Shown here piece by piece: positions 1 to 7,527 of a stretch of DNA of 19,117 nucleotides (its first letter is position 1; each line of letters begins with the position of its first letter). The stretch is from an uncultured Faecalibacterium sp. (lineage in GTDB: Bacteria; Bacillota; Clostridia; Oscillospirales; Ruminococcaceae), in NCBI GenBank assembly GCA_934503275.1, contig CAKSVD010000028.1, forward strand, positions 1 to 19,117, given 5' to 3'. The position numbers and the translations under genes are program-made. The notes under the pieces are model-generated. The model was not told the DNA's origin. It was given only the letters and a program-made list of their open reading frames with translations, and searched no databases.

Positions 1-147
1 GGAGACCCACAGCATAAAGTCTCGCTGCTGATGGCGCATACGGATCATCCCCGTGAAGTGGCAGACCCATGGTTCACGGGAGATTTTGAAGCCACATGGC
101 GGGATGTGCTGGAAGGGTGTACGGCATTGCTTGAAGAACTGCGCTAA
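1..147 (+). CDS. Low-molecular-weight protein tyrosine phosphatase, C-terminal fragment
   Basis: An open frame runs from the first base of the window to a TAA at 145-147, giving 48 residues of the end of a protein that starts outside the window. The residues VADPWFTGDF followed by EATWRDVLEGC and an LLEEL ending match the C-terminus of LMW protein tyrosine phosphatases. In that family the Asp of the DP(W/Y) motif is the general acid, and a helix with a conserved Cys follows. The N-terminal CX5R P-loop is outside the window, so activity cannot be judged. The enzyme is cytoplasmic and dephosphorylates phosphotyrosine, in bacteria often on capsule or kinase partners. No upstream context is visible. 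Confidence 0.8.
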   Translation, partial: GDPQHKVSLLMAHTDHPREVADPWFTGDFEATWRDVLEGCTALLEELR

Positions 148-254
148 ATTGGCGTAAATTTTGGCGTATGCCAAATCAGGAGTGTTTGACACTTGCCAAC
201 GACAAATTGATTTCACCACAGGAGAAGTTGCCTGTCAGCATAAAATCTCTATAC

Positions 255-297
255 GAAAAAACGGCAGCTACGTTGTATTTTCACAACATAGCTGCCG
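255..297 (-). terminator. Intrinsic terminator of greA-lysS
   Basis: The arms CGGCAGCTA (262-270) and TAGCTGCCG (289-297) pair perfectly, and after one mismatch GTTGT (272-276) pairs with ACAAC (283-287) around a 6-nt loop. Read on the minus strand the stem is followed directly by a run of six T (256-261), the classic layout for stopping transcription coming from lysS. On the plus strand the tail is poor in T, so it should work mainly on the minus strand. Confidence 0.75.
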
Positions 298-328
298 CAT
301 CTTTGCGTTTGGGGTTCGGTGTACCTAC

Positions 329-420
329 TACACCAATCCACCTATTCAATTCTTACACCACACCGCTTTGTAAGGCTCCTTTTCGGGAAAACGTCCCAAA
401 ATTGGTGTAGTTGTGGTGTA
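329..420. repeat. Four TACACCA boxes in inverted, interleaved order
   Basis: TACACCA occurs at 329-335 and 354-360, and its complement TGGTGTA at 403-409 and 414-420. Extended matches pair box 1 with box 3 (TACACCAAT with ATTGGTGTA) and box 2 with box 4 (TACACCACA with TGTGGTGTA). The order is therefore A, B, A', B', which as RNA would be a pseudoknot rather than nested hairpins. As DNA it could be binding sites for a protein. Function unknown. Confidence 0.45.
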
Positions 421-484
421 GTACCGCAGATGTTGCTTGAAATCTGTTCAAAATTTCATCGCATCTACGTTTTAATTTTGCATT

Positions 485-1996
485 TTACTGCTCAATCGGC
501 TTCATCGTGGGGAACAGCAGCACATCGCGGATGGAGGCGCTGTCGGTGAGCAGCATCACCAGACGGTCTACGCCGAAGCCCAGACCGCCCGTGGGAGGCA
601 GACCGTACTCCAGTGCGTTGACGTAGTCGTAGTCCACCTGTGCCTTGCACTCCGGCTCCAGCGCCTTGCGCTCGGCCACCTGACGCTCGAAGCGGCCCTT
701 CTGGTCGATGGGGTCGTTCAGTTCGCTGAAGGCGTTGCCGTACTCGGTGCAGTCGATGAAATACTCGAAGCGCTCGGTGAAGGCGGGATCATCCGGCTTG
801 CGCTTGGCCAGCGGGCTGATCTCCACGGGGTAATCGTAGATGAAGGTGGGCTGGATCAGCTTATCCTCGACAAAGGCGTCGAAGAACTCGGCCAGAATAG
901 CACCCTTGGTGGGCACCTCGGGCAGCTCCACGTTGTGTGCCTTGGCGGCGGCGATGGCGTCTGCGTCAGTCTGCCAATCGTTGAAGTCCACGCCGGAATA
1001 CTTCTTCACAGCCTCCACCATGGTCAGGCGCTCCCAGTGGCCCATATCGATCTGCTTGCCCTGATACGGGATGACCAGACTGCCGCAGATCTTGACGGCA
1101 AGGCGCTTGTACAGCTCCTCCACCAGATCCATCATGCCATGGAAATCGGTAAAGGCCTGATACAGTTCAATGGAGGTAAACTCCGGGTTGTGCTTGGGGT
1201 CCATGCCTTCGTTGCGGAAGATGCGACCAACCTCGTACACGCGATCCATACCGCCCACGATCAGGCGCTTGAGGTACAGTTCGGTCTCGATGCGCAGCAC
1301 CATGTCCATGTTCAGGCTGTTGTGGTGGGTGTAGAAGGGACGTGCAGAAGCACCGATCTCGAACGGAGTCAGGATGGGAGTATCCACCTCCAAAAAGCCC
1401 TTCTCGTCCAGATAGGCGCGGATCTCCTTCAGGATCTGGCTGCGCTTGATGAAGGTGTCCTTTACCTCCGGGTTGGCGATCAGGTCCACATAGCGCTGGC
1501 GGTAACGCATCTCGGTATCGGTCAGGCCGTGGAACTTTTCGGGCAGGGGGCGCAGGCTCTTGGCCAGCAGGGTCAACTCGGTGGCGCGCACGCTCAGCTC
1601 GCCGGTCTTGGTGCGGAACACCTCGCCCTTCACGCCGATAATGTCGCCCACGTCCAGCTTTTTAAAGGCGGCGTAGGGCTCGTCGCCCAACTCGTCACGG
1701 CGGACGTAAAGCTGGATATCGCCCTTATCGTCGCGGAGGTGGGCAAAGCTTGCCTTGCCCATGACGCGCTTGGACATCATACGGCCTGCCAGTGCCACCA
1801 GCTTGCCGCTGTCGGTCTCGTTGGGCAGTTCCTTAAATTCTTCCTTCAGGTCGGCAGAATAAGCGTCCTGCGGGAACTTTGTCAGGGTAAAGGGGTCGTT
1901 GCCGGCGGCCTGCAGGTCGGCCAGCTTCTGGCGGCGCACCTGTACCTGCTCGCTCTCGGACAGACCCGCAGCGGGGTTTCTCTTTTGCTCTTCCAT
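485..1996 (-). CDS. lysS: Lysyl-tRNA synthetase, class II
   Basis: This enzyme charges tRNA-Lys with lysine using ATP, in the cytoplasm. At 503 residues it is the normal length for bacterial LysRS. Residues about 60-150 form the OB-fold anticodon-binding domain. The class II catalytic core follows: motif 1 around 197-213 (FLEVDTPIL), the ARPFYTHHN segment near 218-226, motif 2 at about 252-279 (RVYEVGRIFRNEG then FTSIELY), and motif 3 at about 470-497 (GGLGFGVDRLVMLL). The ATG at 1996 is preceded by AGGAG at a 5-nt gap. It lies 12 bp downstream of greA and is clearly co-transcribed with it. The transcript should end at the hairpin near 262-297. Nothing is missing or unusual, and I see no T-box leader. 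Confidence 0.97.
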   Translation of the reverse strand: MEEQKRNPAAGLSESEQVQVRRQKLADLQAAGNDPFTLTKFPQDAYSADLKEEFKELPNETDSGKLVALAGRMMSKRVMGKASFAHLRDDKGDIQLYVRRDELGDEPYAAFKKLDVGDIIGVKGEVFRTKTGELSVRATELTLLAKSLRPLPEKFHGLTDTEMRYRQRYVDLIANPEVKDTFIKRSQILKEIRAYLDEKGFLEVDTPILTPFEIGASARPFYTHHNSLNMDMVLRIETELYLKRLIVGGMDRVYEVGRIFRNEGMDPKHNPEFTSIELYQAFTDFHGMMDLVEELYKRLAVKICGSLVIPYQGKQIDMGHWERLTMVEAVKKYSGVDFNDWQTDADAIAAAKAHNVELPEVPTKGAILAEFFDAFVEDKLIQPTFIYDYPVEISPLAKRKPDDPAFTERFEYFIDCTEYGNAFSELNDPIDQKGRFERQVAERKALEPECKAQVDYDYVNALEYGLPPTGGLGFGVDRLVMLLTDSASIRDVLLFPTMKPIEQ

Positions 1997-2008
1997 GGTT
2001 ACTCCTAC

Positions 2009-2494
2009 TTAGTTTGCAGAATGGGTGATGGCCAGCACAGTGTACTCCACGGTCTGGCCGGTGGGCAGCAGCACTTCGGCCTTATCGCCCACAGCCTTGC
2101 CCATCAGGGCGTGGCCCACGGGGCTCTCGTCGCTGATCTTGCCGTTGAAGGCGTCAGCCTCGGTGCGGCCCACGATATCGTATTCCTCGGCCTCGTCCTC
2201 GCCGGTCTCACGGATGGTGACGTGGGTACCAACGGAGACATTATCCACGCTCAGCTCGCTCTCATCGATCAGGACTGCGTTCTTGATGGTCTGCTCCAGT
2301 TCGGTGATGCGGTTCTCCACCAGACCCTGCGTATTCTTGGCCTCGTCGTACTCGCTGTTCTCAGACAGGTCGCCGTGGCTGCGGGCTTCCTTGATCTCTT
2401 CAGCCAGTTCCTTGCGGCGGACGGTTTTGAGGTATTCCAGCTCCTCCTGCATTGCCTTCAGACCGGCAGCGGACATCTTGATCTCTTGTGCCAT
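2009..2494 (-). CDS. greA: Transcription elongation factor GreA
   Basis: GreA binds in the secondary channel of RNA polymerase and stimulates cleavage of backtracked transcripts. The 161-residue product has the usual length. Residues 1-75 form the N-terminal coiled coil with the acidic tip GDLSENSEYD at 41-50, whose Asp and Glu residues help hold the catalytic Mg2+. The C-terminal FKBP-like domain carries the SPVGHALMGKAVGDKAEV signature. I chose the ATG at 2494 because AAGGAG sits 7-8 nt upstream and homologues start here; a longer frame to 2551 has no support. It is the first gene of greA-lysS, under the consensus promoter at 2575-2603. Confidence 0.97.
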   Translation of the reverse strand: MAQEIKMSAAGLKAMQEELEYLKTVRRKELAEEIKEARSHGDLSENSEYDEAKNTQGLVENRITELEQTIKNAVLIDESELSVDNVSVGTHVTIRETGEDEAEEYDIVGRTEADAFNGKISDESPVGHALMGKAVGDKAEVLLPTGQTVEYTVLAITHSAN

Positions 2495-2574
2495 TTGAGA
2501 ATCTCTCCTTGTTATTAGCTGTATTTGTTTCGCGCAGCCACAAAGCCGCACAGGAATGCCATTTTGACTACACT

Positions 2575-2603
2575 ATTATAATAGCAAGCCGGTGCCTTGT
2601 CAA
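2575..2603 (-). promoter_or_regulatory. Consensus housekeeping promoter of greA-lysS
   Basis: On the minus strand TTGACA (2603-2598) and TATAAT (2580-2575) are both perfect matches to the SigA consensus, separated by exactly 17 bp. Transcription should start near 2568, leaving a leader of about 75 nt before the greA ATG at 2494. Confidence 0.88.
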
Positions 2604-2724
2604 TAAAAAAGGCGGTGCTGGGGCAAAAAAGCACGCAGAACGAAAGAACGGCAGGGGCAGAGCCGATCAAAGAGTGATACTTTCGATAATTCGTGCTCTT
2701 TTTGGGCATTTTGTGCCATTTTCC

Positions 2725-2753
2725 TTCCAAAATACGATAAAATGTAATATAAT
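2725..2753 (+). promoter_or_regulatory. Probable promoter of the 2813 surface-protein gene
   Basis: A perfect -10 TATAAT lies at 2748-2753. The -35 position 17 bp upstream reads TTCCAA (2725-2730), only 3 of 6 matching, so the promoter would be of modest strength or need help. A start near 2760 gives a leader of about 53 nt. That leader holds a small hairpin (2775-2795, C-rich arm pairing with G-rich arm) immediately before the GGAGG ribosome site at 2801-2805, which could restrain translation. Confidence 0.5.
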
Positions 2754-2812
2754 GGAAGTACCATAATACATACCCCCCGTAAATAATACGAGGGGAAAAA
2801 GGAGGTTGTACC

Positions 2813-5140
2813 ATGAAACAAGGCAAACTTATCCGACGTGCAGTATCGGCAGCGCTAACCGGATGCATGATGTTCACCCTCTCAGCCCCGGCTCTGGCTG
2901 AGAGCACTGATGCACTGATGCAGTTGAACATCAGCGGCAACCGTGCGGTCAGTGTGCTGGATGCGGAAAACGGCTACGGCATCACAGTTAATGGCGTAGA
3001 GGTCACAGATGCTAACAAGGACGATGTCCTTGCAGGAACCTTGAATGCCGGTAAGCTCAGATATGAAAACGGTGCATTATGCTCAGATAATGTACAACTC
3101 TCAGGTATTCTGCGTGTAACTGCGCCGGGCACGAATATTGAACTGAACGGCGGAGCGTACAGTCCTCTGGCTACAATCTATATTAATGATGCAGATAACG
3201 TAACAATCTCCAGCGATAACTACTCCGCGATTGGCAATAAGGCAGAGATTGACTGCACTGGAAAAGTAACGATCAATGCGTCTGGTAATTTTGGCACCTA
3301 TGCCATAGGTGCCCGTTCTCAGGCAGACGAGGGCACTCTGATCATTCGGAATGCCAGTGCAGTAGAGATCAATGCGCCCCAGTATAATCAGGTCATCGGC
3401 GGATGGAAGGGCCTCGCCGATATTACCTGCAACGGTCCTGTTACCATCCGCGGTAATGCAGAAAGCGGCAATAGAATTGCCAAGAACTTCACCTACCAGC
3501 GCACGGATGGTGCAGACTACGTCTACTACACCAGCGAGGATGCGGAGACAGAAGCCATCGATGGAAGCATTACACCCATCCCGTCCGATGCACCCTACAG
3601 CTATCTGCATATTGAGGAAAAGACGTTTTCCGCAATTACCGTAAACAATGGAATCGCAAAAGCGGGCGGAAGCGAAGTGCAAATGGCCTTCAACGGTCAA
3701 AAAGTGACCGTCACCGCCCAGATCGATGAAACTGACGAGCGAAAATTTGACGGCTGGGAAGTAGTAAATGCTCCCGCAGGCTTTACGATCTCTGCCGAAA
3801 AACTGGCGCAGAAGGAATTTTCGTTCATCATGCCTACAGGCAATGTAGAACTGACCGCACACCACAGCAACAAGCTTGAGGTGTCCGGCGGTACTGCCAA
3901 AGTGAACGGTAACAGCAATGCAGACTTTGCCCGCCCGGGCGCAGCCGTTACCGTGACCGCAGGCAGCCCCGAGGATTACCAGTTTGACCACTGGGAGGTA
4001 TCTGGCGGCAATATCGGCAAGACCGAAGAGGAACTGAAGGTCAGCCCTCTGAGCTTCACCATGCCGGATGCAGCCGTCAAGCTGACCGCTGTCTACAAGG
4101 CTGCTGTCAAGGTGAGCAACGGTACTGCCCAAACGGACAATACCACCGGTGAGACGGTGTATGCACTGGAGGGTGCATCCGTTACCGTGACCGGTCACGA
4201 CAGCAACGCAAGCTTTTCCAAGCTCGTAGGCTGGAAGCTCAAAAAGGGCAGCCTTACTGCAATCATCGATGCGGACGGCAATAGCCTGAATGTTACGGTA
4301 GACGCAGAAAACAATTATCTGCTGGATGCCAGCGGGGCAAAGATCAAAAACGAAACTTTTACGTTCACCATGTCTGACAAGCCTGTGGAACTGAGTGCTG
4401 TCTACAGTATTCCCGCCATCGCAATGAGTCTGCCGGTCATCGTGGAAGGCGGTACAATCAATGGCACGCAGGACAGCTTTGTGCGCGTAAAGGCGGGCGA
4501 AAAAGTCACGATCAAGGCTGATGCACCTGCTGAAAATATGCAATTCCATCACTGGAAAGTGGAAGAAGGCACCAGCGCGGACTTTGGCGTAACGGTCGGC
4601 ACGCTTGGCTCTGATATGGAGCAGGGTACTGAGGAGATCGCATTCATCATGCCCCGGGGTGCTGTCAGACTGACAGCACAGTGGTCCGCTACTCCGGCGA
4701 CCCGACCCAATCCAGATCAGCCGCTGGACGAGGATTTCGGTGTTGATACTCCTCAGCCGAAGCCCGAACCTCCCGAACCTGAAGAGCCCGAAGAGCCCGA
4801 AGAGCCCGAAGCACCCGCAGAGTCCGCCGCCGGTGCTATTGCAGCAGTCGCCATTGGCGGCGCAGCAGTCTGGGGCGGCTACGAGATCACTACCCGCGCC
4901 ATCCTGAAGAACCTGCTGCCCGCAGATGCAGCCATCCCCAAGACTCAGGGCCAGCTGGCTGAACTGCTGTGGCAGAACGCAGGCTGCCCCCAGCCCACCG
5001 TTGTACAAGCCACCGATGCCGCTGCCGCCGCCCGCTGGTGTGTCGAGCAGGGCTATCTGGAAGAGGATTTCGCCCCGGAAAAGTATGTACCCAAATACAA
5101 GGTGATCCGTATCCTCAAGCAGGCTAAAAGCGTCGCATAA
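2813..5140 (+). CDS. Secreted multi-domain surface protein with four InlB-like repeats
   Basis: The 775-residue product starts with a Sec signal peptide (basic MKQGKLIRR, hydrophobic core, likely cleavage after APALA at residue 29). Residues about 75-230 are rich in short beta-strand patterns and Asn/Gly, suggesting a beta-helix or carbohydrate-binding-like region. From about 265 to 625 there are four divergent repeats of the InlB B / bacterial-repeat type, each with VTVTA, a FDxWEV-like step and a closing (F)xMPxxxVxLTA. A Pro/Glu linker (about 625-670) leads to a hydrophobic Ala/Gly stretch (about 673-691) and a C-terminal block (about 700-775) loosely resembling an S-layer-homology-like module. 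There is no LPXTG sorting signal. The ATG at 2813 has AAAGGAGG 7 nt upstream. It is monocistronic and less GC-rich than its neighbours. The likely role is adhesion or cell-surface structure; the ligand is unknown. Confidence 0.85.
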   Translation: MKQGKLIRRAVSAALTGCMMFTLSAPALAESTDALMQLNISGNRAVSVLDAENGYGITVNGVEVTDANKDDVLAGTLNAGKLRYENGALCSDNVQLSGILRVTAPGTNIELNGGAYSPLATIYINDADNVTISSDNYSAIGNKAEIDCTGKVTINASGNFGTYAIGARSQADEGTLIIRNASAVEINAPQYNQVIGGWKGLADITCNGPVTIRGNAESGNRIAKNFTYQRTDGADYVYYTSEDAETEAIDGSITPIPSDAPYSYLHIEEKTFSAITVNNGIAKAGGSEVQMAFNGQKVTVTAQIDETDERKFDGWEVVNAPAGFTISAEKLAQKEFSFIMPTGNVELTAHHSNKLEVSGGTAKVNGNSNADFARPGAAVTVTAGSPEDYQFDHWEVSGGNIGKTEEELKVSPLSFTMPDAAVKLTAVYKAAVKVSNGTAQTDNTTGETVYALEGASVTVTGHDSNASFSKLVGWKLKKGSLTAIIDADGNSLNVTVDAENNYLLDASGAKIKNETFTFTMSDKPVELSAVYSIPAIAMSLPVIVEGGTINGTQDSFVRVKAGEKVTIKADAPAENMQFHHWKVEEGTSADFGVTVGTLGSDMEQGTEEIAFIMPRGAVRLTAQWSATPATRPNPDQPLDEDFGVDTPQPKPEPPEPEEPEEPEEPEAPAESAAGAIAAVAIGGAAVWGGYEITTRAILKNLLPADAAIPKTQGQLAELLWQNAGCPQPTVVQATDAAAAARWCVEQGYLEEDFAPEKYVPKYKVIRILKQAKSVA
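4781..4816 (+). repeat. In-frame 9-bp tandem repeat (Glu-Glu-Pro)
   Basis: GAAGAGCCC is repeated three times without change (4781-4807), followed by a variant GAAGCACCC (4808-4816), encoding the EEP-rich linker of the surface protein. Because 9 is a multiple of 3, slippage changes linker length without a frameshift. Confidence 0.85.
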
Positions 5141-5169
5141 CCTCTGATATCATCTCACATCACCGCACA

Positions 5170-5217
5170 AAAATGGACGGAGGAGCGTCTTTGACGTTCC
5201 TCCGTCCATTTTCTTTT
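5170..5217. terminator. Strong bidirectional terminator
   Basis: AAAATGGACGGAGGA (5170-5184) pairs with TCCTCCGTCCATTTT (5198-5212), then a G-T wobble and CGTC/GACG continue the stem to a TTT loop, giving about 20 paired positions. Plus-strand reading continues into TTTTCTTTT; minus-strand reading continues into TTTTTGTG. It separates the surface-protein gene from the end of the convergent sialic acid operon. Confidence 0.9.
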
Positions 5218-5224
5218 AACACAC

Positions 5225-5863
5225 TCAGACCAGCTTTGGCACCTCTGCGGTCAGCAGTTCCGCCAGCCGGGCGTGACCCTTGCAGGTCAGGTGCATAAAG
5301 TCCACCTCGTTGAACTCGCACTCGGCGGCGTCCATAAAGTGCACGCCCTGCCGCTCAGCTACGATGCGCAGCTGTTCGGCAACGCCGCGGGATTTTTCCA
5401 CGCAACCTGCGCCCATCACGGCATCGTGGAAGCCGTCCTTGATGCAGGGCGGTGCCACCACCAAAATATTGGGTGCCTTGCCGCCCCAGCAGTCCACGCT
5501 CTTCGCCTTGAGCAGCAGCCGCTCCATGCCCGCACCGATGCAGGCAGCGTTTGCACCAAAGCGCTCCTTGACGTCATTCGTGCCCAGCATGATGATGAGC
5601 AGGTCGATGACCTCGTGGCTCTTGAGCAGGGCGTAGGCCACGCTCAGCGCGTCCATGGACTCATGCAGCGGGTCCACGAACACGGTGGTACGGCCGGAAA
5701 GTCCCTCCTCAGTGACCAGATACTCCTCGCCCAGCGCCTTTTGCAGGCGGCAGGTCCAGCGCTCGTCCTCGTTGAAGCGGATGCCGTGGTCGGCGCAGTC
5801 GTTGGGGTCGGCGCAATAGCCGTGGGTGTTGGAATCACCCAGACAGAGAATATGCTTTTTCAT
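5225..5863 (-). CDS. SGNH/GDSL-family esterase, candidate cytoplasmic sialate O-acetylesterase
   Basis: The 212-residue protein has the SGNH hydrolase layout: block I GDSN with nucleophile Ser11, the oxyanion-hole GTND at 94-97, and a C-terminal DFMH with catalytic Asp188 and His191. The segments EEGLSGRTT and IIMLGTND closely resemble the arylesterase/acyltransferase branch typified by Mycobacterium smegmatis Act. No signal peptide is present, so it acts in the cytoplasm. The ATG at 5863 is 7 bp past the kinase stop and its AAGGAG ribosome site (5875-5880) lies inside the kinase gene, so the two are translationally coupled. Being last in the sialic acid operon suggests it removes O-acetyl groups from imported sialic acids; that substrate is inference. 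Longer frames upstream overlap the kinase and were not used. Confidence 0.85.
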   Translation of the reverse strand: MKKHILCLGDSNTHGYCADPNDCADHGIRFNEDERWTCRLQKALGEEYLVTEEGLSGRTTVFVDPLHESMDALSVAYALLKSHEVIDLLIIMLGTNDVKERFGANAACIGAGMERLLLKAKSVDCWGGKAPNILVVAPPCIKDGFHDAVMGAGCVEKSRGVAEQLRIVAERQGVHFMDAAECEFNEVDFMHLTCKGHARLAELLTAEVPKLV

Positions 5864-5870
5864 AACCGAA

Positions 5871-6800
5871 TCACTCCTTTTCCATCGTCTGCCGGAAGTA
5901 ATACACCGCGCCCACCATCCCGGCATCGTTGTGCAGCTGTGCGGCGCGAATTTCCAGCCCCTCGGCAAAGGCAGGCATGACAGCGGCCTTCACCTTGGCG
6001 GCAATGGGGTCGATGAGCAGCTTCTGCTGGGCAGACACGCCGCCGCCGATCAGGATCAGCTGCGGGTTGAAGATATGCACCATGCCCGCCAGCCCCTGCG
6101 CGATCTCGTCCGTCCATGCGTCCAGCAGCGCCAGCACGGTCTCATTGCCCGCCTCGGCGGCGGCAAAGATGGCGCGGCCATCCTTCCATACCGGGTCTTT
6201 CTCCTGCGCGGCGCGCACCAGAGCAGTAGTGGCGGCGTAGCGCTCCCAGCAGCCCTTTGCGCCGCAGGTGCAGTCTACGCCGTCCAGCGCATGGGTGCGG
6301 TAGTGGCCCAGTTCACCGCCCAGACCCCGCGCGCCCTCCAGCAGACGGCCGCCGGTCAGGATGCCGCCGCCTACGCCGGTGCCCAGCGTCACGCCGATGA
6401 CGTCCGTATAGCCCTTTGCACCGCCGACCCACACCTCGCCCAGCGTCATGCAGTTGGCGTCGTTGGCTACCGTGACCGGCAGGCCGAAGGTCTTTTCCAT
6501 CTCGGCTTTAATAGGTGCGCCGATGTAGTTGGGCAGGTTGCCGCAGGTGCCCGCCACGATGCCCTTGCGGCTGTCGATCTGGCCGGTGGCAGAAACGCCG
6601 ATGCCCGCAAGGCTTTCCGCCGGGACGCTCTGCGCGGCAAGGAAGGCCTGCGCGGCTTTCAGCACCGTGGTCAGGATGGGGGTGCGGTAGCCGTCAAAGC
6701 TTACGCTCTCTTCGGCTTTCGCCAGCACCGTACCGGTCTCGTCCACGATGCCAAGCTTGACGGCGGTGCCGCCGATGTCGATACCAAGATAGTGTTTCAT
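5871..6800 (-). CDS. nanK: ROK-family sugar kinase, probable N-acetylmannosamine kinase
   Basis: This enzyme would phosphorylate ManNAc, the NanA product, to ManNAc-6-P with ATP. The 309 residues show the ROK hallmarks: phosphate-binding DIGGT at 8-12, NDAN at 113-116 with catalytic Asp114, LGTGVGGG at about 139-146, the ELGH metal/sugar motif at 163-166, and the zinc-binding CTCGAKGC at 177-184. A GTG nine bases upstream falls within the ribosome site, while the ATG at 6800 has GGGGAG about 8 nt before it, so I use the ATG. It lies 18 bp after nanE and overlaps the ribosome site of the esterase gene. ROK proteins also include glucokinases and others; the ManNAc assignment rests on the operon. 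Confidence 0.9.
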   Translation of the reverse strand: MKHYLGIDIGGTAVKLGIVDETGTVLAKAEESVSFDGYRTPILTTVLKAAQAFLAAQSVPAESLAGIGVSATGQIDSRKGIVAGTCGNLPNYIGAPIKAEMEKTFGLPVTVANDANCMTLGEVWVGGAKGYTDVIGVTLGTGVGGGILTGGRLLEGARGLGGELGHYRTHALDGVDCTCGAKGCWERYAATTALVRAAQEKDPVWKDGRAIFAAAEAGNETVLALLDAWTDEIAQGLAGMVHIFNPQLILIGGGVSAQQKLLIDPIAAKVKAAVMPAFAEGLEIRAAQLHNDAGMVGAVYYFRQTMEKE

Positions 6801-6818
6801 AGCAGGCACTCCCCTGTG

Positions 6819-7523
6819 TTATTTCTTTGCGGCGTTGATGGCACCGGTAAAGCGTGCGGTGATCTCTGCCGGGCGGGTAATGGCACCGCCCACCACCAGC
6901 GCAAAGGCACCGGCCTCCAGCGCCTTGACCGCCTGCTCCGGGTAGTGGATGTGCCCCTCGGCAATGATCTTTGCCGGGCATTCTGCGGACAGCTTGCGGA
7001 TGAAGTCAAAGTCGATATCGTCAATGCCGGTGGTCTCCGGGGTGTAACCGCGCATGGTGGTGCCCACAAAGTCGGCACCGGCCTCGGCGCAGAGCATGGC
7101 GTTTTCAAAGTTATCGCAGTCAGCCATCACCAGCTGCTCGGGGTACTTTGCCTTGATGGCGCGGATGAACTGTGCCGAAGTGGAGCCGTCCGGGCGCAGC
7201 GCACCGGTGCCCTGCACGGCAAGGATATCCACCCCGCAGGCCACCAGTTCGTCCACTTCCTTCATGGTGACGGTGATATACATGGGCGTGCCGGGGTAGT
7301 CCTTTTTGATGATGCCGATGACCGGCAGGTCCACCACTTGCTTGATCTGGGTAATGTCCCGCACGGTGTTGGCGCGGATGCCCACAGCCCCGCTCATGGC
7401 GGCAGCCTTGGCCATCAGGGGCATGACCCCGCCCTCCTTGGTGTACAGGGGCTCGTGCTCCAGTGCCTGACAGGACACGATGAGTCCGCCCTTGATCTGT
7501 GCAAACAGCTTTTCCTTATCCAT
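6819..7523 (-). CDS. nanE: NanE-like N-acetylmannosamine-6-phosphate 2-epimerase with altered motifs
   Basis: NanE converts ManNAc-6-P to GlcNAc-6-P. The 234-residue TIM-barrel protein keeps SCQALEHEPLY (17-27), GIRAN with Arg50, GIIKKDY with the catalytic Lys73, AEG with Glu189, and the phosphate-binding VVGGAITRP (210-218). However, the segment that reads A(L/I)D(A/G)T in the Escherichia coli and Clostridium perfringens enzymes reads AVQGT here (Gln104 for Asp). The following basic residue is Ala, TTLSGYT becomes TTMRGYT, and EGR becomes EGH. The start at 7523 is supported by GGAGG inside the end of the preceding gene, which stops 4 bp earlier. Position between nanQ and the kinase supports the role; the substitutions leave its exact chemistry open. 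Confidence 0.88.
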   Translation of the reverse strand: MDKEKLFAQIKGGLIVSCQALEHEPLYTKEGGVMPLMAKAAAMSGAVGIRANTVRDITQIKQVVDLPVIGIIKKDYPGTPMYITVTMKEVDELVACGVDILAVQGTGALRPDGSTSAQFIRAIKAKYPEQLVMADCDNFENAMLCAEAGADFVGTTMRGYTPETTGIDDIDFDFIRKLSAECPAKIIAEGHIHYPEQAVKALEAGAFALVVGGAITRPAEITARFTGAINAAKK

Positions 7524-7527
7524 GGTC

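Larger units (their letters stand above)
148..484. other. Convergent intergenic region, no gene seen
   Basis: This 337-bp AT-rich gap separates the phosphatase gene (+) from lysS (-). It holds the hairpin at 262-297 that serves as the lysS terminator and a set of four TACACCA/TGGTGTA boxes between 329 and 420. Short overlapping frames in the gap have no recognisable protein and no convincing ribosome site, so I call no gene here. Confidence 0.6.

Noticed and set aside
441..457. 12-nt match AATCTGTTCAAA shared with 17236-17247
   Set aside because: Exact 12-mers are expected by chance several times in 19 kb, and the flanks do not match further.
935..2518. Long plus-strand open frame opposite lysS/greA
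   Set aside because: It is antisense to two unmistakable genes, has a low-complexity His/Gln/Leu/Val composition typical of a shadow frame in GC-rich DNA, and has no ribosome site or family match.
4781..4816. Short direct repeats as a possible CRISPR or minisatellite
   Set aside because: The repeats have no spacers and encode the in-frame EEP linker of a secreted protein.
3101..5008. 635-codon minus-strand frame opposite the surface-protein gene
   Set aside because: The plus strand has a signal peptide, clear repeats and a good ribosome site; the antisense product is Cys/Gly/Arg-rich with no recognisable domain.
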